A stretch of 64,000 nucleotides of DNA, taken from positions 930,001 through 994,000 of the forward strand of contig CATNEN010000039.1 of NCBI GenBank assembly GCA_950097015.1, written 5' to 3'. Position 1 is the first letter of the stretch. Each line of letters starts with the position of its first letter. Below are positions 54,601-64,000 of this stretch, piece by piece. Position numbers and translations under genes: made by a program. The notes below the pieces were generated by a model. It was not told the origin of the DNA and did no database searches. It was given only the letters and a program-made list of their open reading frames with translations. This DNA comes from Macrostomum hystrix. Taxonomy: Eukaryota > Platyhelminthes > Macrostomidae.

Positions 54601-57600
54601 GGATCTGTAGCTAGATTTCTGAGTTCAGTTACTCAAGCGATGCTGGATCTGTAGCTAGATTTCTGAGCTCAGTTACTCAAGCGATGCTGGATCTGTAGCT
54701 AGATTTCTGAGCTCAGTTACTCAGGCGATGCTGGAGCTGTAGCTAGATTTCTGAGCTCAGTTACTCAGGCTTTGCTGGATCTGTAGCTAGATTTCTGAGC
54801 TCAGTTACTCAGGCTTTGCTGGATCTGTAGCTAGATTTCTGAACTCAGTTACTCAGGCGATGCTGGAGCTGTAGCTAGATTTCTGAGCTCAGTTACTCAG
54901 GCGATGCTGGATCTGTAGCTAGATTTCTGAGCTCAGTTACTCAGGCGATGCTGGAGCTGTAGCTAGATTTCTGAGCTCAGTTACTCAGGCGATGCTGGAG
55001 CTGTAGCTAGATTTCTGAGCTCAAAGTTTTTGAGCTTCTACCTAGATATTTTGCTATTCTATTCTCTCAAGATAGTTGTTAGAAACGGCAGTTTAGGGGA
55101 AGATGACAGGTAAGCTCTCAGGGAAGCCATGCACTCACACCTGGCATGCAGTTACTCGAACAATAGTCTAAGCAAGCGCAGTTGCATTGATCGTGTGACA
55201 ATCGGCTCACCTGTTTGAGTGAGAGTGGCTGAAATATCGGATGGGGAAAGTCCTGCATTCGCAAGCTTATTTAGTCTGCTGCTCCATAAGTTGCTGATTG
55301 ATCACAGATCACTGAGCACAGAACTGCCTCAACTTGAGCACCCAGGTGCAAATCAGCACTGACCTTCTTCTTCAAGACAAAACTTATGCTTGCTGCTCAG
55401 TCTCGACGCAGGATTGGACCTTGTTACCAGCACTTTCACCAGGGGTCGGCAAACTTATTAGCGTGCGGGACTAAAAGACTACAGCGGGCCGCATTGACGG
55501 AAGAAATATGAGAATAAGAGAGATAAGGAGAGAGATAAGACAGGGGAAGATGAGACTCGGGAGAGATAAGGCTCTTCATCTCCAGATGACAGAAACATGA
55601 GACAGGGGAAAGATGAGACAGGATACTGTAGGTGTTGGAAGGGGCAACGGGCCGGATTTGGAAGCTCTGAGGGCCGCATCTGGCCCGCGGGCCGGAGCTT
55701 GCCGACCCCTGACTTTCACTGTCACTCAGCCAAAGCTTAGCATGCATTGGCATGAGCAGCTGCTCAGACACCACTTTGAGATCCGGCCCTGCTTACCTGT
55801 TAGATATGACAATATCCGGAGTCCAGATAGCACTCGAGGGAATATGCAAATTTGACGTGCCATTGTAGTCACTGGGATCCCAGACTAAGTATTCGTCAGT
55901 CCAGCGCTGTAATGCAAAGTTATGTGAAATTTTCTGACTGCAACCACAAACTCCTGATAAACTACCCATACCCATCATCTTGAGATGAGGCGAATGACTC
56001 ATAACTGCTCATAACTGATTTGCGCTGCAGGCGACCGCAGTAGTGAGCAAGAACTCATTGCGATCATTGAAGCTTAATTCTGCCTCCTGAGCAGCCCACT
56101 CCCACCTGAGCAGCCACTCCCCACCTGAGCAGCCCACTCCCCGCCTGAGCAGCCCACTCCCCGCCTGAGCAGCCACTCCCCGCCTGAGCAGCCACTCCCC
56201 GCCTGAGCAGCCCACTCCCGCCTGAGCAGCCACTCCCCGCCTGAGCAGCCACTGCCCGCCTGAGCAGCCACTCCCCACCTGAGCAGCCACTCCCCACCTG
56301 AGCAGCCACTCCCCGCCTGAGCAGCCACTGCCCGCCTGAGCAGCCACTCCCCGCCTGAGCAGCCACTCCCCGCCTGAGCAGCCACTGCCCGCCTGAGCAG
56401 CCACTCCCCCCCTGAGCAGCCACTCCCCACCTGAGCAGCCACTGCCCGCCTGAGCAGCCACTCCCCACCTGAGCAGCCACTCCCCACCTGAGCAGCCACT
56501 GCCCGCCTGAGCAGCCACTCCCCGCCTGAGCAGCCACTCCCCGCCTGAGCAGCCACTGCCCGCCTGAGCAGCCACTCCCCGCCTGAGCAGCCCACCCCCA
56601 CTTTCTTGAACCGAGTATTTAAATGTGGAATTCAAAAGCTACTGAAGGGAAGCCCAGCTTATTTCAAAGATCATTTGTCGAACTGCTTCTGACGAGCTAT
56701 CTTACTTTTTTGCCTTGGTCAACATTATCAGTGGCTTGGGCTTTTGAAATGGCCGTATTTTCGATTGACTAACAAGTACAGGCGACACATTGACAACATT
56801 GTCATTACCTGATTTGCAGCCCTATTTCTTTTATTTCTTTATAAAAATTCCACTTTTCCCTTTCCCGTACTTCATAATGTACTTTTAACATTTTATTTCT
56901 AGGATTTAGATTCGCTTCAGTCCTCACAAAGTGTCTCACAAACTTCATTTCGCTCGAGCTTATTGTGCAATAGGCCACTGCTCATGCTCACTCACCAATC
57001 GGATTGACATCAGTGCCGAGAAGGTCTGGTGCTTCTCATCCTGGCGGTTAGTGGGGCGGAAATTCATTATAGCTGAGCTGCTGGCCGGTTGAAATCGGGA
57101 AATTTACGAGAAATCCGCAATGGCCTGCTTGCAAGGAAAATTGTTCTGATTGCTATGAAAACTCAAGACGAAATCGCGACCAGCTAACTACATGGCTTAA
57201 AGTACTGCTTGCGGATTCCATGCTTTATGCTTCCTGGAAGCACACCTCAAAGGCGCCAAGAGGGTCAGTTTTCTTACTTTCAGTGAAAATTTCCTGGAAG
57301 CTGAGTAGCAGAATTCTCACCGTGTCGAGGATGTGAAACAGAGCCACAGCTATGTGAACCCGGATCTGCGTGGAGTCTTCCAGCACCGGCCTGGACGTCC
57401 TGTCATAGCCGCAAAGCAGGGCCTCCTTAATGCGCTGCTCATTTGAGCAGGTGCGGCGGAGGCAGTGGTCCAGGCACTGGTTGGACATACCCTTGCCAGG
57501 GTCAGTCCGGCCCCCAATGTTGTAGCTGCTGTCCGAACCGCGGCCGGATGCTGCCGTGCCCAGGTTGTTCACCTTGGAGGACGCAGCGACGCTCGTGTCG

Positions 57601-57659
57601 CGTGTCGCCACAGAGAGCAGCAGCAGCAGCAGCAGCAGTTTCGGCCGCAAAGCCGTCAT
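48680..57659 (-). CDS. Nicotinic acetylcholine receptor alpha-type subunit
   Basis: Five exons, 57659-57321, 57040-56996 (45 bp), 55906-55797 (110 bp), 51447-50906 and 49305-48680, sum to 1662 bases and 553 residues; the 45- and 110-bp exons are classic nAChR sizes. Signal peptide MTALRPKLLLLLLLLS. The ligand domain has a Cys-loop with 13 residues between cysteines (CTLNVRYFPFDRQTC, 198-212), loop B SWTYHLHEVDVW and a vicinal pair YYACC (262-263) that defines alpha subunits. TM1 is FNLIFPCLLMYLASFLGFFL, TM2 follows GEKVNLELTILLAL (Glu at -1', Leu at 9', as in cation channels), TM3 is in exon 5, and TM4 lies in DRLLFWIFLSVSVGV. Loop A reads WTPDIVISNR, with Ser in place of the usual Tyr, and loop C has Trp for the second Tyr. 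It looks alpha7-like and probably forms a pentameric cation channel at the membrane. Confidence 0.93.
51449..52562. repeat. 27-bp minisatellite abutting a splice acceptor
   Basis: About 41 copies of GCTCATCAGCTGTGATAATG plus GGGGATT (plus strand), with TAATAGG, TTATGGG and TTATAGG variants. On the minus (gene) strand each unit contains CCCCCATTATCACAG, the same sequence as the real acceptor of receptor exon 4 at 51448. It lies at the 3' end of the intron 51448-55796. Confidence 0.97.
53741..55024. repeat. 44-bp minisatellite, about 29 copies
   Basis: Units start GAGCTCAGTTACTCAGGC and contain CTGTAGCTAGATTTCT. Frequent variants are AATG/GATG and GATCTG/GAGCTG. It lies in the receptor intron 51448-55796. 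Confidence 0.97.
55440..55711. mobile_element. 272-bp hAT MITE with exact 8-bp target duplication
   Basis: It begins CAGGGGTCGGCAAACTT and ends AGCTTGCCGACCCCTG, with GGGCCGCAT and GCGGGCCGG subterminal motifs common to hAT MITEs. ACTTTCAC flanks it on both sides (55432-55439 and 55712-55719). The interior is rich in GAGATAAG/GATGAGAC repeats. It lies in a receptor intron, about 85 bases from exon 3. Confidence 0.93.
56085..56595. repeat. 19-bp minisatellite, about 26 copies
   Basis: Unit CCTGAGCAGCCACTCCCCG with CACTGCCCG and CCACTC variants. It lies in the receptor intron 55907-56995. The minus-strand open frames through it are by-products. Confidence 0.96.
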
Positions 57660-59316
57660 GGATGTGTAAATCGTCCAGCGAACTTGTCAGTCTCTGCAAC
57701 CTCGCCAGGTTAGCCCAAAACGATAGCTGCGGCTGCTGCATTCTCAGCCAGGCCTCAGCGACTGAAATGCCAGTCTTCAGTCCCCAATTAGAGCTGCTCC
57801 CGGCCGTGCATGCGGCCAGCCAATGGGATCGCGGCTGCCCGTGGCGTCAGGGCGGCCAGTCCGCTGTCTGCATTCGCAGCGGAAGAGCTTCGCGGTTAAC
57901 CGCCAGCCAAGTTTTATTGCTCGCTGGCGATTAAATTACCTAGAAACTTTTTACCCCACTGGCAATGCCATTGCAGAGTTGGATGCTGTAAAGTGCACTT
58001 CAAAGTATTATCACCCGTGTTTTATTGAATCGCTCCAATCAAATAAAAAACAGTCCTTGCAGTGTACTTTAAATATTCTCGCGAATTTCCAAGGAATTCA
58101 TTCAGTGTAAGGTATTGCGCAATGTTGGACAACGAAAGCGATTGCCCCGCAATCTGCGAGCTGTAGAATAAGCGAGAAAAGAATTTGTGAAGGCGTTTTT
58201 ACTGCGAGCATTTTCCTTGCTAATAACTCGTTATCAGACCGTAACACAAACTAATCTTAAGACTGCGCGACTAATAAAAGTAGCTCGACTATACTACTGA
58301 TGGAACAGTAGAATGTACGCTGGCCATCTTTAATGCGAATATTCACTCGCTGCAATGCGATTTTAGGTGGCTCATTGTACGGCTTTCAGAGAGGGATCGC
58401 AGATATTAATAGATCATCGTTTGGCGACCATGCCCAGGTTCTTCATTACATGCTAGACTTGCTCCCAAGGTCGACGCATGATCGTGAGTTGAAGTTTCAA
58501 ATCGGAGAGTTTCTGATAGCTGTAACAGCTGCATGCTATCAGTGCACAGAAATATATACTAACATTTCTGTCGCTTCTCAGAAGCTAGCTGGAGACTTAC
58601 TCAAGAAGACATCACTCAACGACAATGGCGATGCTCTATGACCCGATGTACTCGTCTAGATTTGCTCAAACTCTGCCGCTCTCAAACTCTCAAACTCTCA
58701 AACTCAAACCATGCTCTTTTTTAAACATTTTTAAACATTTTACTCCTCGTAAAAGGACAATTGCAAGCGCGTATTTTCAAACTATTATTTAATAAAGAGG
58801 CTTCTGGGTAATGCAGAAAACAGCTAGGAGGCCTGCGGGACAAGGCCGGTAAGTTAGCGTGGAGCACACGGTACAGCAGTTTGCTCAGCTTTGAACGAAT
58901 CGCAGTCAAGCGGAACAAAAAGCATTCAACTCGAATTAATCTCCTTTCAAAGCAGGGCAGTCTGACATTAAAGCAGATGAAGGAGTGCTCGGTGTGATAG
59001 CTTTGGAGGAAGAATAGTAATATTGTACAGGAAAGTATTCGCGACATAATTTTAGTAGCAAATATTGCACATGATAATCTTCAGCATTGTGAGTAGCGAA
59101 ACGTCTTGTCAGTGAAGTCCGATACTATCAGTAGAATACAAGTAACGTAATCGTAAGATAACATGTACGGTCTAACAAAACTGTCAGACCACAAAGACAC
59201 CCTAAATAGCAAAAGCTCCCTTTACGCTATTGACCACACTGACAACATTGATTACTTTTTCACCAAATGAAGTCCAGTCACAAGAACTACATTGCAACAG
59301 CGAGGAACTTCGCTTC
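57660..59316. other. Interval between the receptor and the CUB/LDLa-like gene
   Basis: It holds the receptor promoter region and the 3' flank of the gene at 59317. A 102-codon plus-strand frame at 58333-58641 has no recognisable domain and I do not call it a gene. 58683-58705 holds a short CTCAAACTCTCAAACT repeat. Confidence 0.4.
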
Positions 59317-61158
59317 TCAGACCACAATGTAGTTCGCATCATAGGCGCCCCGGGTTGGCTTCGGGGTCTTCACGGGCTGCAGCTCTAGTGATTCAGCCGG
59401 CGTGGATGCGCTCGAGGCCGCTGCTGAATGACTCGCAGGTTGGCTTCGGTTCGGCGGCGGAAGCACCAGCTGTGCATAGACCACGCCGTTACCAGCTTCG
59501 GCTGTCGAGTTTCCACTAGGAACGGTATCCCTGCAGGTCGTCAGCCCCGTTGATGAAGATCCCGGTGACGGTTTGAGCAGCTCCTTGATCGTGTCGGGCG
59601 ATGGCTGGCTCAGCAGCCGAGTGTAGCTGTCGCGCTGTGGCGAGTCACTCGACGCAGCCTTCGTGTACTCACCGCTAGTAACCCGAGCAGCTTCTAGGAT
59701 CGGCGGCATAAGAGGATGTTGACGAAGGTACTCAACATTGACAAACTCCTCCTCCTCATCGTCCTCCGCTCCCTCCGCAGCCCTCCTCTTCGGCCCATCG
59801 CCATCATCTCCTTCTTCGTCATCGTCCTCCAGCGAAACCTCAGTAAGCCGGTGCAGCACTCGGTTGTTCGAGCCAGCCGACTCAGCCAGCAGCTGATGTT
59901 GGCTCTGTTGACTCTGTGAAAGCCTCGGTGGCGGTGGCGGCGGAGACGACTCTTCACTGTCATTTCCCGCTTCTTTGTGCTCGGAATCAGCAGACTTTGA
60001 TGCTTCCGGAGTCGGTGTGATCACTACTGTGGTGGGGTACGAGTAGTAGGCCGCGGCTGCATCGCCGTCACCGCCATCTGATTCTCGAGCTCGTGCTTGC
60101 GAGCTGTTTTCGCAGCCGCTCGATGCTGACGACTCTTCGTCATCATCGTCGACATTGTCTTCTTCTTCGTTTACCCCCTCTCCATGGCTGGACCTGCAAT
60201 GCCCTGCATTCCCATTGCGACAGACGTCTGCGTCGTGGTGATCGGAACAGCTCAGCTTATACTCATAGTCGTCATCGATGTCTAGGTCTCGTTTCTGAGA
60301 GCATATCTTTGCAAGAGCCACAATGAGAACAAGCGGCACCGCGCCCAGTGCGAACCAGTGCATGTTGCGCAAGATCCAGCCTGTGGCTCTCAGCGAGCTA
60401 CCCGAAATTGTCAGATTCCCGTTGATCCACAGAAAGTCCGAACAACGGCTCGGCTCATGGAACTGATCAAAGCAGTCGTCCTGCATAGAGCAGCTGTTCG
60501 GCCCCATGCATATTGTGGCCTGCCGACGGTCACACCAAGTGTTGCCATAGCGATCGCACAGTTCCTTCTGCATAGTGGCGTTCACTGAGTCGTTGAACTT
60601 CGCGTATGTTGATACCGTAATGTTCAGGTAGTTCTCTTGACCGCTGGATCGCTCATCTTTCCAGTGAAAGCTCACGTAGCGGTATTTCATATAGATTATT
60701 GTCGGATAGCTGTGCGAAGTGGCTGTGAGGTCGAATCTCTGGTCCTTTTCAACCTCATTCGGGACCATGCTGCTGTCTGTGTTAAATATGTGCAGCGTCT
60801 GGCCCGCGAGTAGTTGAGTTACTTTGAGTCGCAGGTACCAAAAGTTAATGCCGCGCCGGTCCTGCGTGAGCTTGCCGAACGGCACCAGAGGCGTCTTGCA
60901 GATCGTTAGCTTCCGAGCCGCTGCGGGAGCCGGAGCTGTCGTCACCTTGACGTTGCCTTCGATGGTTACAAAATCCTGCATCACGAAAGAGTGCTCGCAG
61001 TCGTGCGTCACGCGGTTACTCAGGTAGATCATCGATCGGTGCTGAGTATCGGTTGCTTCAAAGAACTGGCAGCTGACTGGTATCAGCGCTGAAGCTATCG
61101 CCAGAAAGGCCACAGCCAGGTCGAGTGGCACACTGCGGCAACTCTTGCAAAATTGCAT
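59317..61158 (-). CDS. Single-pass membrane protein with CUB-like and LDLa-like ectodomain
   Basis: One uninterrupted frame of 613 residues from ATG at 61158. A signal peptide covers residues 1-30 (LAVAFLAIASALIPVSC). Residues about 54-188 look CUB-like (paired Cys, NFWYLRLKVTQL, YPTIIYMKYRYVSFHW). Residues 201-239 hold six cysteines spaced like an LDL-receptor class A module (CDRYGNTWC ... CMGPNSC ... DDCFDQ ... RC). N-glycosylation sites are at 179, 193 and 248. TM is at 266-286 (WFALGAVPLVLIVALAKIC). The 327-residue tail is acidic and Ser/Pro-rich, with an ITIM-type VVYAQL (about 559), other tyrosines (EYTK, SYTRLL) and a hydrophobic C-terminus NYIVV resembling a PDZ ligand. CUB-LDLa-TM is the layout of NETO/LEV-10-type receptor auxiliary proteins; the domain calls are by eye. 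Confidence 0.72.
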   Translation of the reverse strand: MQFCKSCRSVPLDLAVAFLAIASALIPVSCQFFEATDTQHRSMIYLSNRVTHDCEHSFVMQDFVTIEGNVKVTTAPAPAAARKLTICKTPLVPFGKLTQDRRGINFWYLRLKVTQLLAGQTLHIFNTDSSMVPNEVEKDQRFDLTATSHSYPTIIYMKYRYVSFHWKDERSSGQENYLNITVSTYAKFNDSVNATMQKELCDRYGNTWCDRRQATICMGPNSCSMQDDCFDQFHEPSRCSDFLWINGNLTISGSSLRATGWILRNMHWFALGAVPLVLIVALAKICSQKRDLDIDDDYEYKLSCSDHHDADVCRNGNAGHCRSSHGEGVNEEEDNVDDDDEESSASSGCENSSQARARESDGGDGDAAAAYYSYPTTVVITPTPEASKSADSEHKEAGNDSEESSPPPPPPRLSQSQQSQHQLLAESAGSNNRVLHRLTEVSLEDDDEEGDDGDGPKRRAAEGAEDDEEEEFVNVEYLRQHPLMPPILEAARVTSGEYTKAASSDSPQRDSYTRLLSQPSPDTIKELLKPSPGSSSTGLTTCRDTVPSGNSTAEAGNGVVYAQLVLPPPNRSQPASHSAAASSASTPAESLELQPVKTPKPTRGAYDANYIVV

Positions 61159-62590
61159 TTTTTAACTGAGAAAGAGTTAATGAGACCTTCTTCACTGAGC
61201 CACGAGAACAAAGCGCATCTGAGGATGGAAAGGTTTATATTTGAAACTGAGATTTGTACGTACGTTGATCTCTTTCCTGCAAATTTTCCGACTGAATTGA
61301 TGAAAAACTGCCTCATATAGTACCTATCTTTAATATGTTAGAACTTGTTTTAAAACGGTTTTAGTTCGTAGGCTAAGGGGTGATTAGAGAGGCTTAGGCG
61401 TGTCGCCCTCTTACCGTTCCGTGTCCCGGACTTGCTGGCTTGCTGGCCCTTGGTCGCGTGAATCGGATTTCGCCGGCCGCAGGGTTCAGCCCCACTTTTG
61501 AACAGTGGCAGTTGGGCCGCCCTGGAATTCTGGCGCACTGAAATCTGTCCCGGTTCAGGAGGAGCCGTTGAGTGTAGCTCTGCTTCTCCTTGCCAGGCGG
61601 TGAGGTGGTGCAAAGAAGGCCGAGTGTCGGGGAGAGATGTGGCCGGGCGATGGCGGAAGGAAAGCGAGGGGCTGAAATGACCGGGAAATGAGTGGCGGGG
61701 AGGATTTCGGGAGCTTGCCGGGGCAGAACAGGGGAAGTGTACACAGCGCTGCGCCCCACAGACTATGCGCTTATAGGCTTGTCGCAGCCAGCCCCGTTCC
61801 CTATCCCTGTCCGCTCCTTTCTTTCTCCCATTCTGTTCCCAAAATTGAGGATGCGGCTTTTGGGAGGGGGCGGTCTCTACGAACACGACGCGTGGCTGGT
61901 CTGCCCGGGCAGTCAGGGCTACGACTGCGCGGTTGCTAAGGGTTGGGGAGGAGACTCCCTAGCCCAGCCACTGGAGCAAAAACTGTTCCGTTTGCCGGAC
62001 TCAGGGCTGACTCTAAGCGCACGATTGTGTATGAAGGCCTGCGCGCAGGCGAATTTGGCATGGCGTGCTGTGACAGCAAGAGAAGTTGCTGAGCAGTGAG
62101 CACCCTCTGAGAGCTACTCTCTGAGCTGCAAGCGGTCGAAGCGAGCCGACCTCCAATCCAGCGTCACTGGGGAAGCGCTCGCGTCCAATCCTATTGAGCC
62201 GCGACTTGAAGCTGTGGCATAGCTGCTGCAGCTCTACTGGATTATATGAAGCTAGCTAGCATATCATAGGCAAGTAGCGCATTAGTATGAGCAGCCAGCT
62301 TAGATGAAAGTAAAGCAATCCAGTATATCATTTTACTCGTTTCGCCTCGCAATACTAATTCAGCACATAGCACTGCTTATAAACTGCTCGTATCTACGAG
62401 TAAATAAATTAACTGAAACACTAATGCAAGCCTTTGAGCAAGAAGCCCACGTGATTACCGAACATCTCAAGATTTTTTGTTTCCACTAATTACAGTTCGT
62501 CGATTAATCGATGCATTCTTAGAACTTTTGATCATCATCGTTTCAACGAGTATTTCTGTTCCCTTATAAAAACAGTTATGCATAGTTTGA
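61159..62590. other. Upstream region, GC-rich block at 61390-62100
   Basis: The block is open in several frames on both strands but no frame shows domains, splice logic or repeats. It may be an old LTR or a CpG-rich promoter region. Confidence 0.35.
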
Positions 62591-62597
62591 TGCATGG

Positions 62598-62604
62598 ATT
62601 GATG

Positions 62605-62642
<38 letters not shown>

Positions 62643-62643
62643 G

Positions 62644-62720
<77 letters not shown>

Positions 62721-62810
62721 GATAAATAGATAAATATATAGATATTTATAGATAGATAGATAGATAGATAGATAAATAAATAGATAGATAGATAGATAGA
62801 TAGATAGATG

Positions 62811-62841
<31 letters not shown>

Positions 62842-62865
62842 GATAGATGGATAGATAGATAGATT
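62598..62865. repeat. GATA microsatellite
   Basis: About 265 bases of (GATA)n/(TAGA)n with TAAA and TATA interruptions. The minus-strand open frame (Ser-Ile-Tyr-Leu repeats) is an artefact. Confidence 0.97.
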
Positions 62866-62887
62866 TCCGCTTTCAAGAGTCCCGCTG

Positions 62888-63511
62888 TCATTTGGTTTCC
62901 AGTCGAATCAGCGGGACTCCGTTTGCCAAGTTACAAGCAGCGGCCGCTGAAGCGCAGGGGCAGCTGAGGCTTTTCCTCAGTTGTCTCATCCTGTTCGGCA
63001 GCTGCGGAAGCTGCGAAGGGACTCGGTGAGTCACCAGTGCCGGCTGAAGTCGTGCGTTGAATTCATTGCAAACTATGTCATCAGGTTGCTCTTGTGGTTG
63101 AGTCGCCACTGCACTGACCTGCGCTTGAGTCAGCTGCCGATGTTGCTCTTGGGATTGCACCGAGGTTTCAATTGCAATAGTTTCATTGTTCTCAACGGCG
63201 ACAGTAACTGAATCTGTAGCGGCAGCTTCGGAACTGCACATACGGCAGTATCCCGTGTGGCCATCAAGCAGAATGACCAAAACAACAATCACGATGGCTG
63301 ATAGGATGCCGATTTCCACTAGAGCCAGGGGCTTGTCCGCAAATGACTCTGTTGTGGGAGCTGCAGCTGTGACGGCCGTATGCAGGGGGGTTACGCACGG
63401 AGGCCGAGCGTCAGAATCAGTTGACACATTTTCTGGGATTGCTTCGGTATTGCAGTACTGCAAAGAATACTCAGCTAAGAAGATGGCGATGCTCAGGCTC
63501 CAAGGTGGCAT
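62888..63511 (-). CDS. Small putative type I membrane protein, unrecognised
   Basis: A 207-residue frame from ATG at 63511. Residues 1-18 (PWSLSIAIFLAEYSLQYC) could be a signal peptide. A short ectodomain with one NVS site follows, then a clear TM helix (about 66-86, LVEIGILSAIVIVVLVILL), a juxtamembrane Cys cluster (GYCRMC) that might be palmitoylated, and a Gln-rich cytoplasmic tail. No known family. Single exon, ending 23 bases before the GATA microsatellite. Confidence 0.5.
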   Translation of the reverse strand: MPPWSLSIAIFLAEYSLQYCNTEAIPENVSTDSDARPPCVTPLHTAVTAAAPTTESFADKPLALVEIGILSAIVIVVLVILLDGHTGYCRMCSSEAAATDSVTVAVENNETIAIETSVQSQEQHRQLTQAQVSAVATQPQEQPDDIVCNEFNARLQPALVTHRVPSQLPQLPNRMRQLRKSLSCPCASAAAACNLANGVPLIRLETK

Positions 63512-64000
63512 GCCGACTGCAGCACTGTAGTTGGCAGATGTGGCAGACGTTCAAACAGTTTCGTATTCCTAAATACTAGCTGCGTTCGGCTCTTTAACGA
63601 GTGTTTTTATAAGCAATTAGAGAAGAAAAATTATACATGCAGTTATAATTGGATTTGCATGCAGCATTTGCTAAAAACAGATTCTGCACAAGCTTCTATT
63701 TGTTTTATATACGATATAAATTGTATGAAAAATATAATATAAATAAGACTTCAAATAGGCAACCGAGCAATCCTAATCGGGCTGAGCACCTATCCAGGAC
63801 GCCTTTACTCCTGAACTAGTTAATTGATCGATGCTTGCTTCTTCAGGCAGGGGTGCGTCGACTGAAATTCCAGTAGCACGAGGGCACTCCAAATTTAGCA
63901 AAGTGTTGATTTAGCAAAGCTGCCTTGGAGGACCGCCTGTGCTTCGAGGTGGCAGACACCAGCGGTATTATTATTATTACTTCAGATGTCAATGATACGC
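63512..64000. other. Right-edge intergenic DNA
   Basis: No feature supported apart from a short TTA microsatellite near 63966. Confidence 0.4.

Noticed and set aside
56009-56635. Gly/Ser/Cys/Trp-rich minus-strand frames
   Set aside because: Three overlapping frames are open through the 19-bp array, as expected from repetition alone.
58333-58641. 102-codon plus-strand frame
   Set aside because: No recognisable domain and no flanking gene signals; length is within chance for this composition, so left as an unproved frame.
62535-62891. Hydrophobic Ser-Ile-Tyr-Leu frame
   Set aside because: Translation of the GATA microsatellite.

Overview
This is nuclear DNA from an invertebrate animal. It holds spliced genes with consensus GT-AG introns (90 bp to several kb), metazoan families (TspanC8 tetraspanin, CAP protein, synaptotagmin-like protein, nicotinic receptor alpha subunit), many transposable elements and at least ten unrelated minisatellites. 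The mix fits a repeat-rich lophotrochozoan such as a free-living flatworm, but the species cannot be proved from this window.

Layout. 1-7050: Ty3/gypsy-type retrotransposon on the minus strand, with gag and pol joined by a -1 frameshift site; a separate open frame with its own TATA box runs off the left edge. 7050-11320: AT-rich DNA, then three minisatellites (15/12, 56 and 31 bp). 11874-13223 (-): TspanC8 tetraspanin, two exons. 13430-16350: tRNA-type SINE, an inverted-repeat MITE and a decayed Tc1/mariner-like element. 16701-19835 (+): intact RTE-like non-LTR retrotransposon. 20278-21407 (-): four-exon CAP-domain (GAPR-1-like) gene. 22336-27154: transposon graveyard (piggyBac, hairpin MITEs, hAT with exact 8-bp target duplications, integrase remnant, hAT MITE). 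27881-41262 (+): ten-exon gene whose exons sum in frame to a ~3100-residue synaptotagmin-like/Bitesize-type protein. 42873-45120 (+): three-exon gene for an unrecognised Ser/Cys-rich, probably myristoylated protein, flanked by diverged copies of one dispersed repeat in opposite orientation. 45290-48130: LINE remnant and two satellites. 48680-57659 (-): five-exon nicotinic receptor alpha-type subunit with four minisatellites and a hAT MITE in or near its introns. 59317-61158 (-): single-pass membrane protein with CUB-like and LDLa-like ectodomain. 62888-63511 (-): small single-pass membrane protein beside a GATA microsatellite.

The host genes are mostly membrane, signalling and trafficking genes: tetraspanin (ADAM10-type partner), Rab effector with C2 domains, ligand-gated channel, and a possible CUB/LDLa co-receptor 1.7 kb upstream of the channel on the same strand. 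They do not form an operon. Exon models were built by hand from splice consensus and reading-frame continuity; every multi-exon model closes in frame.
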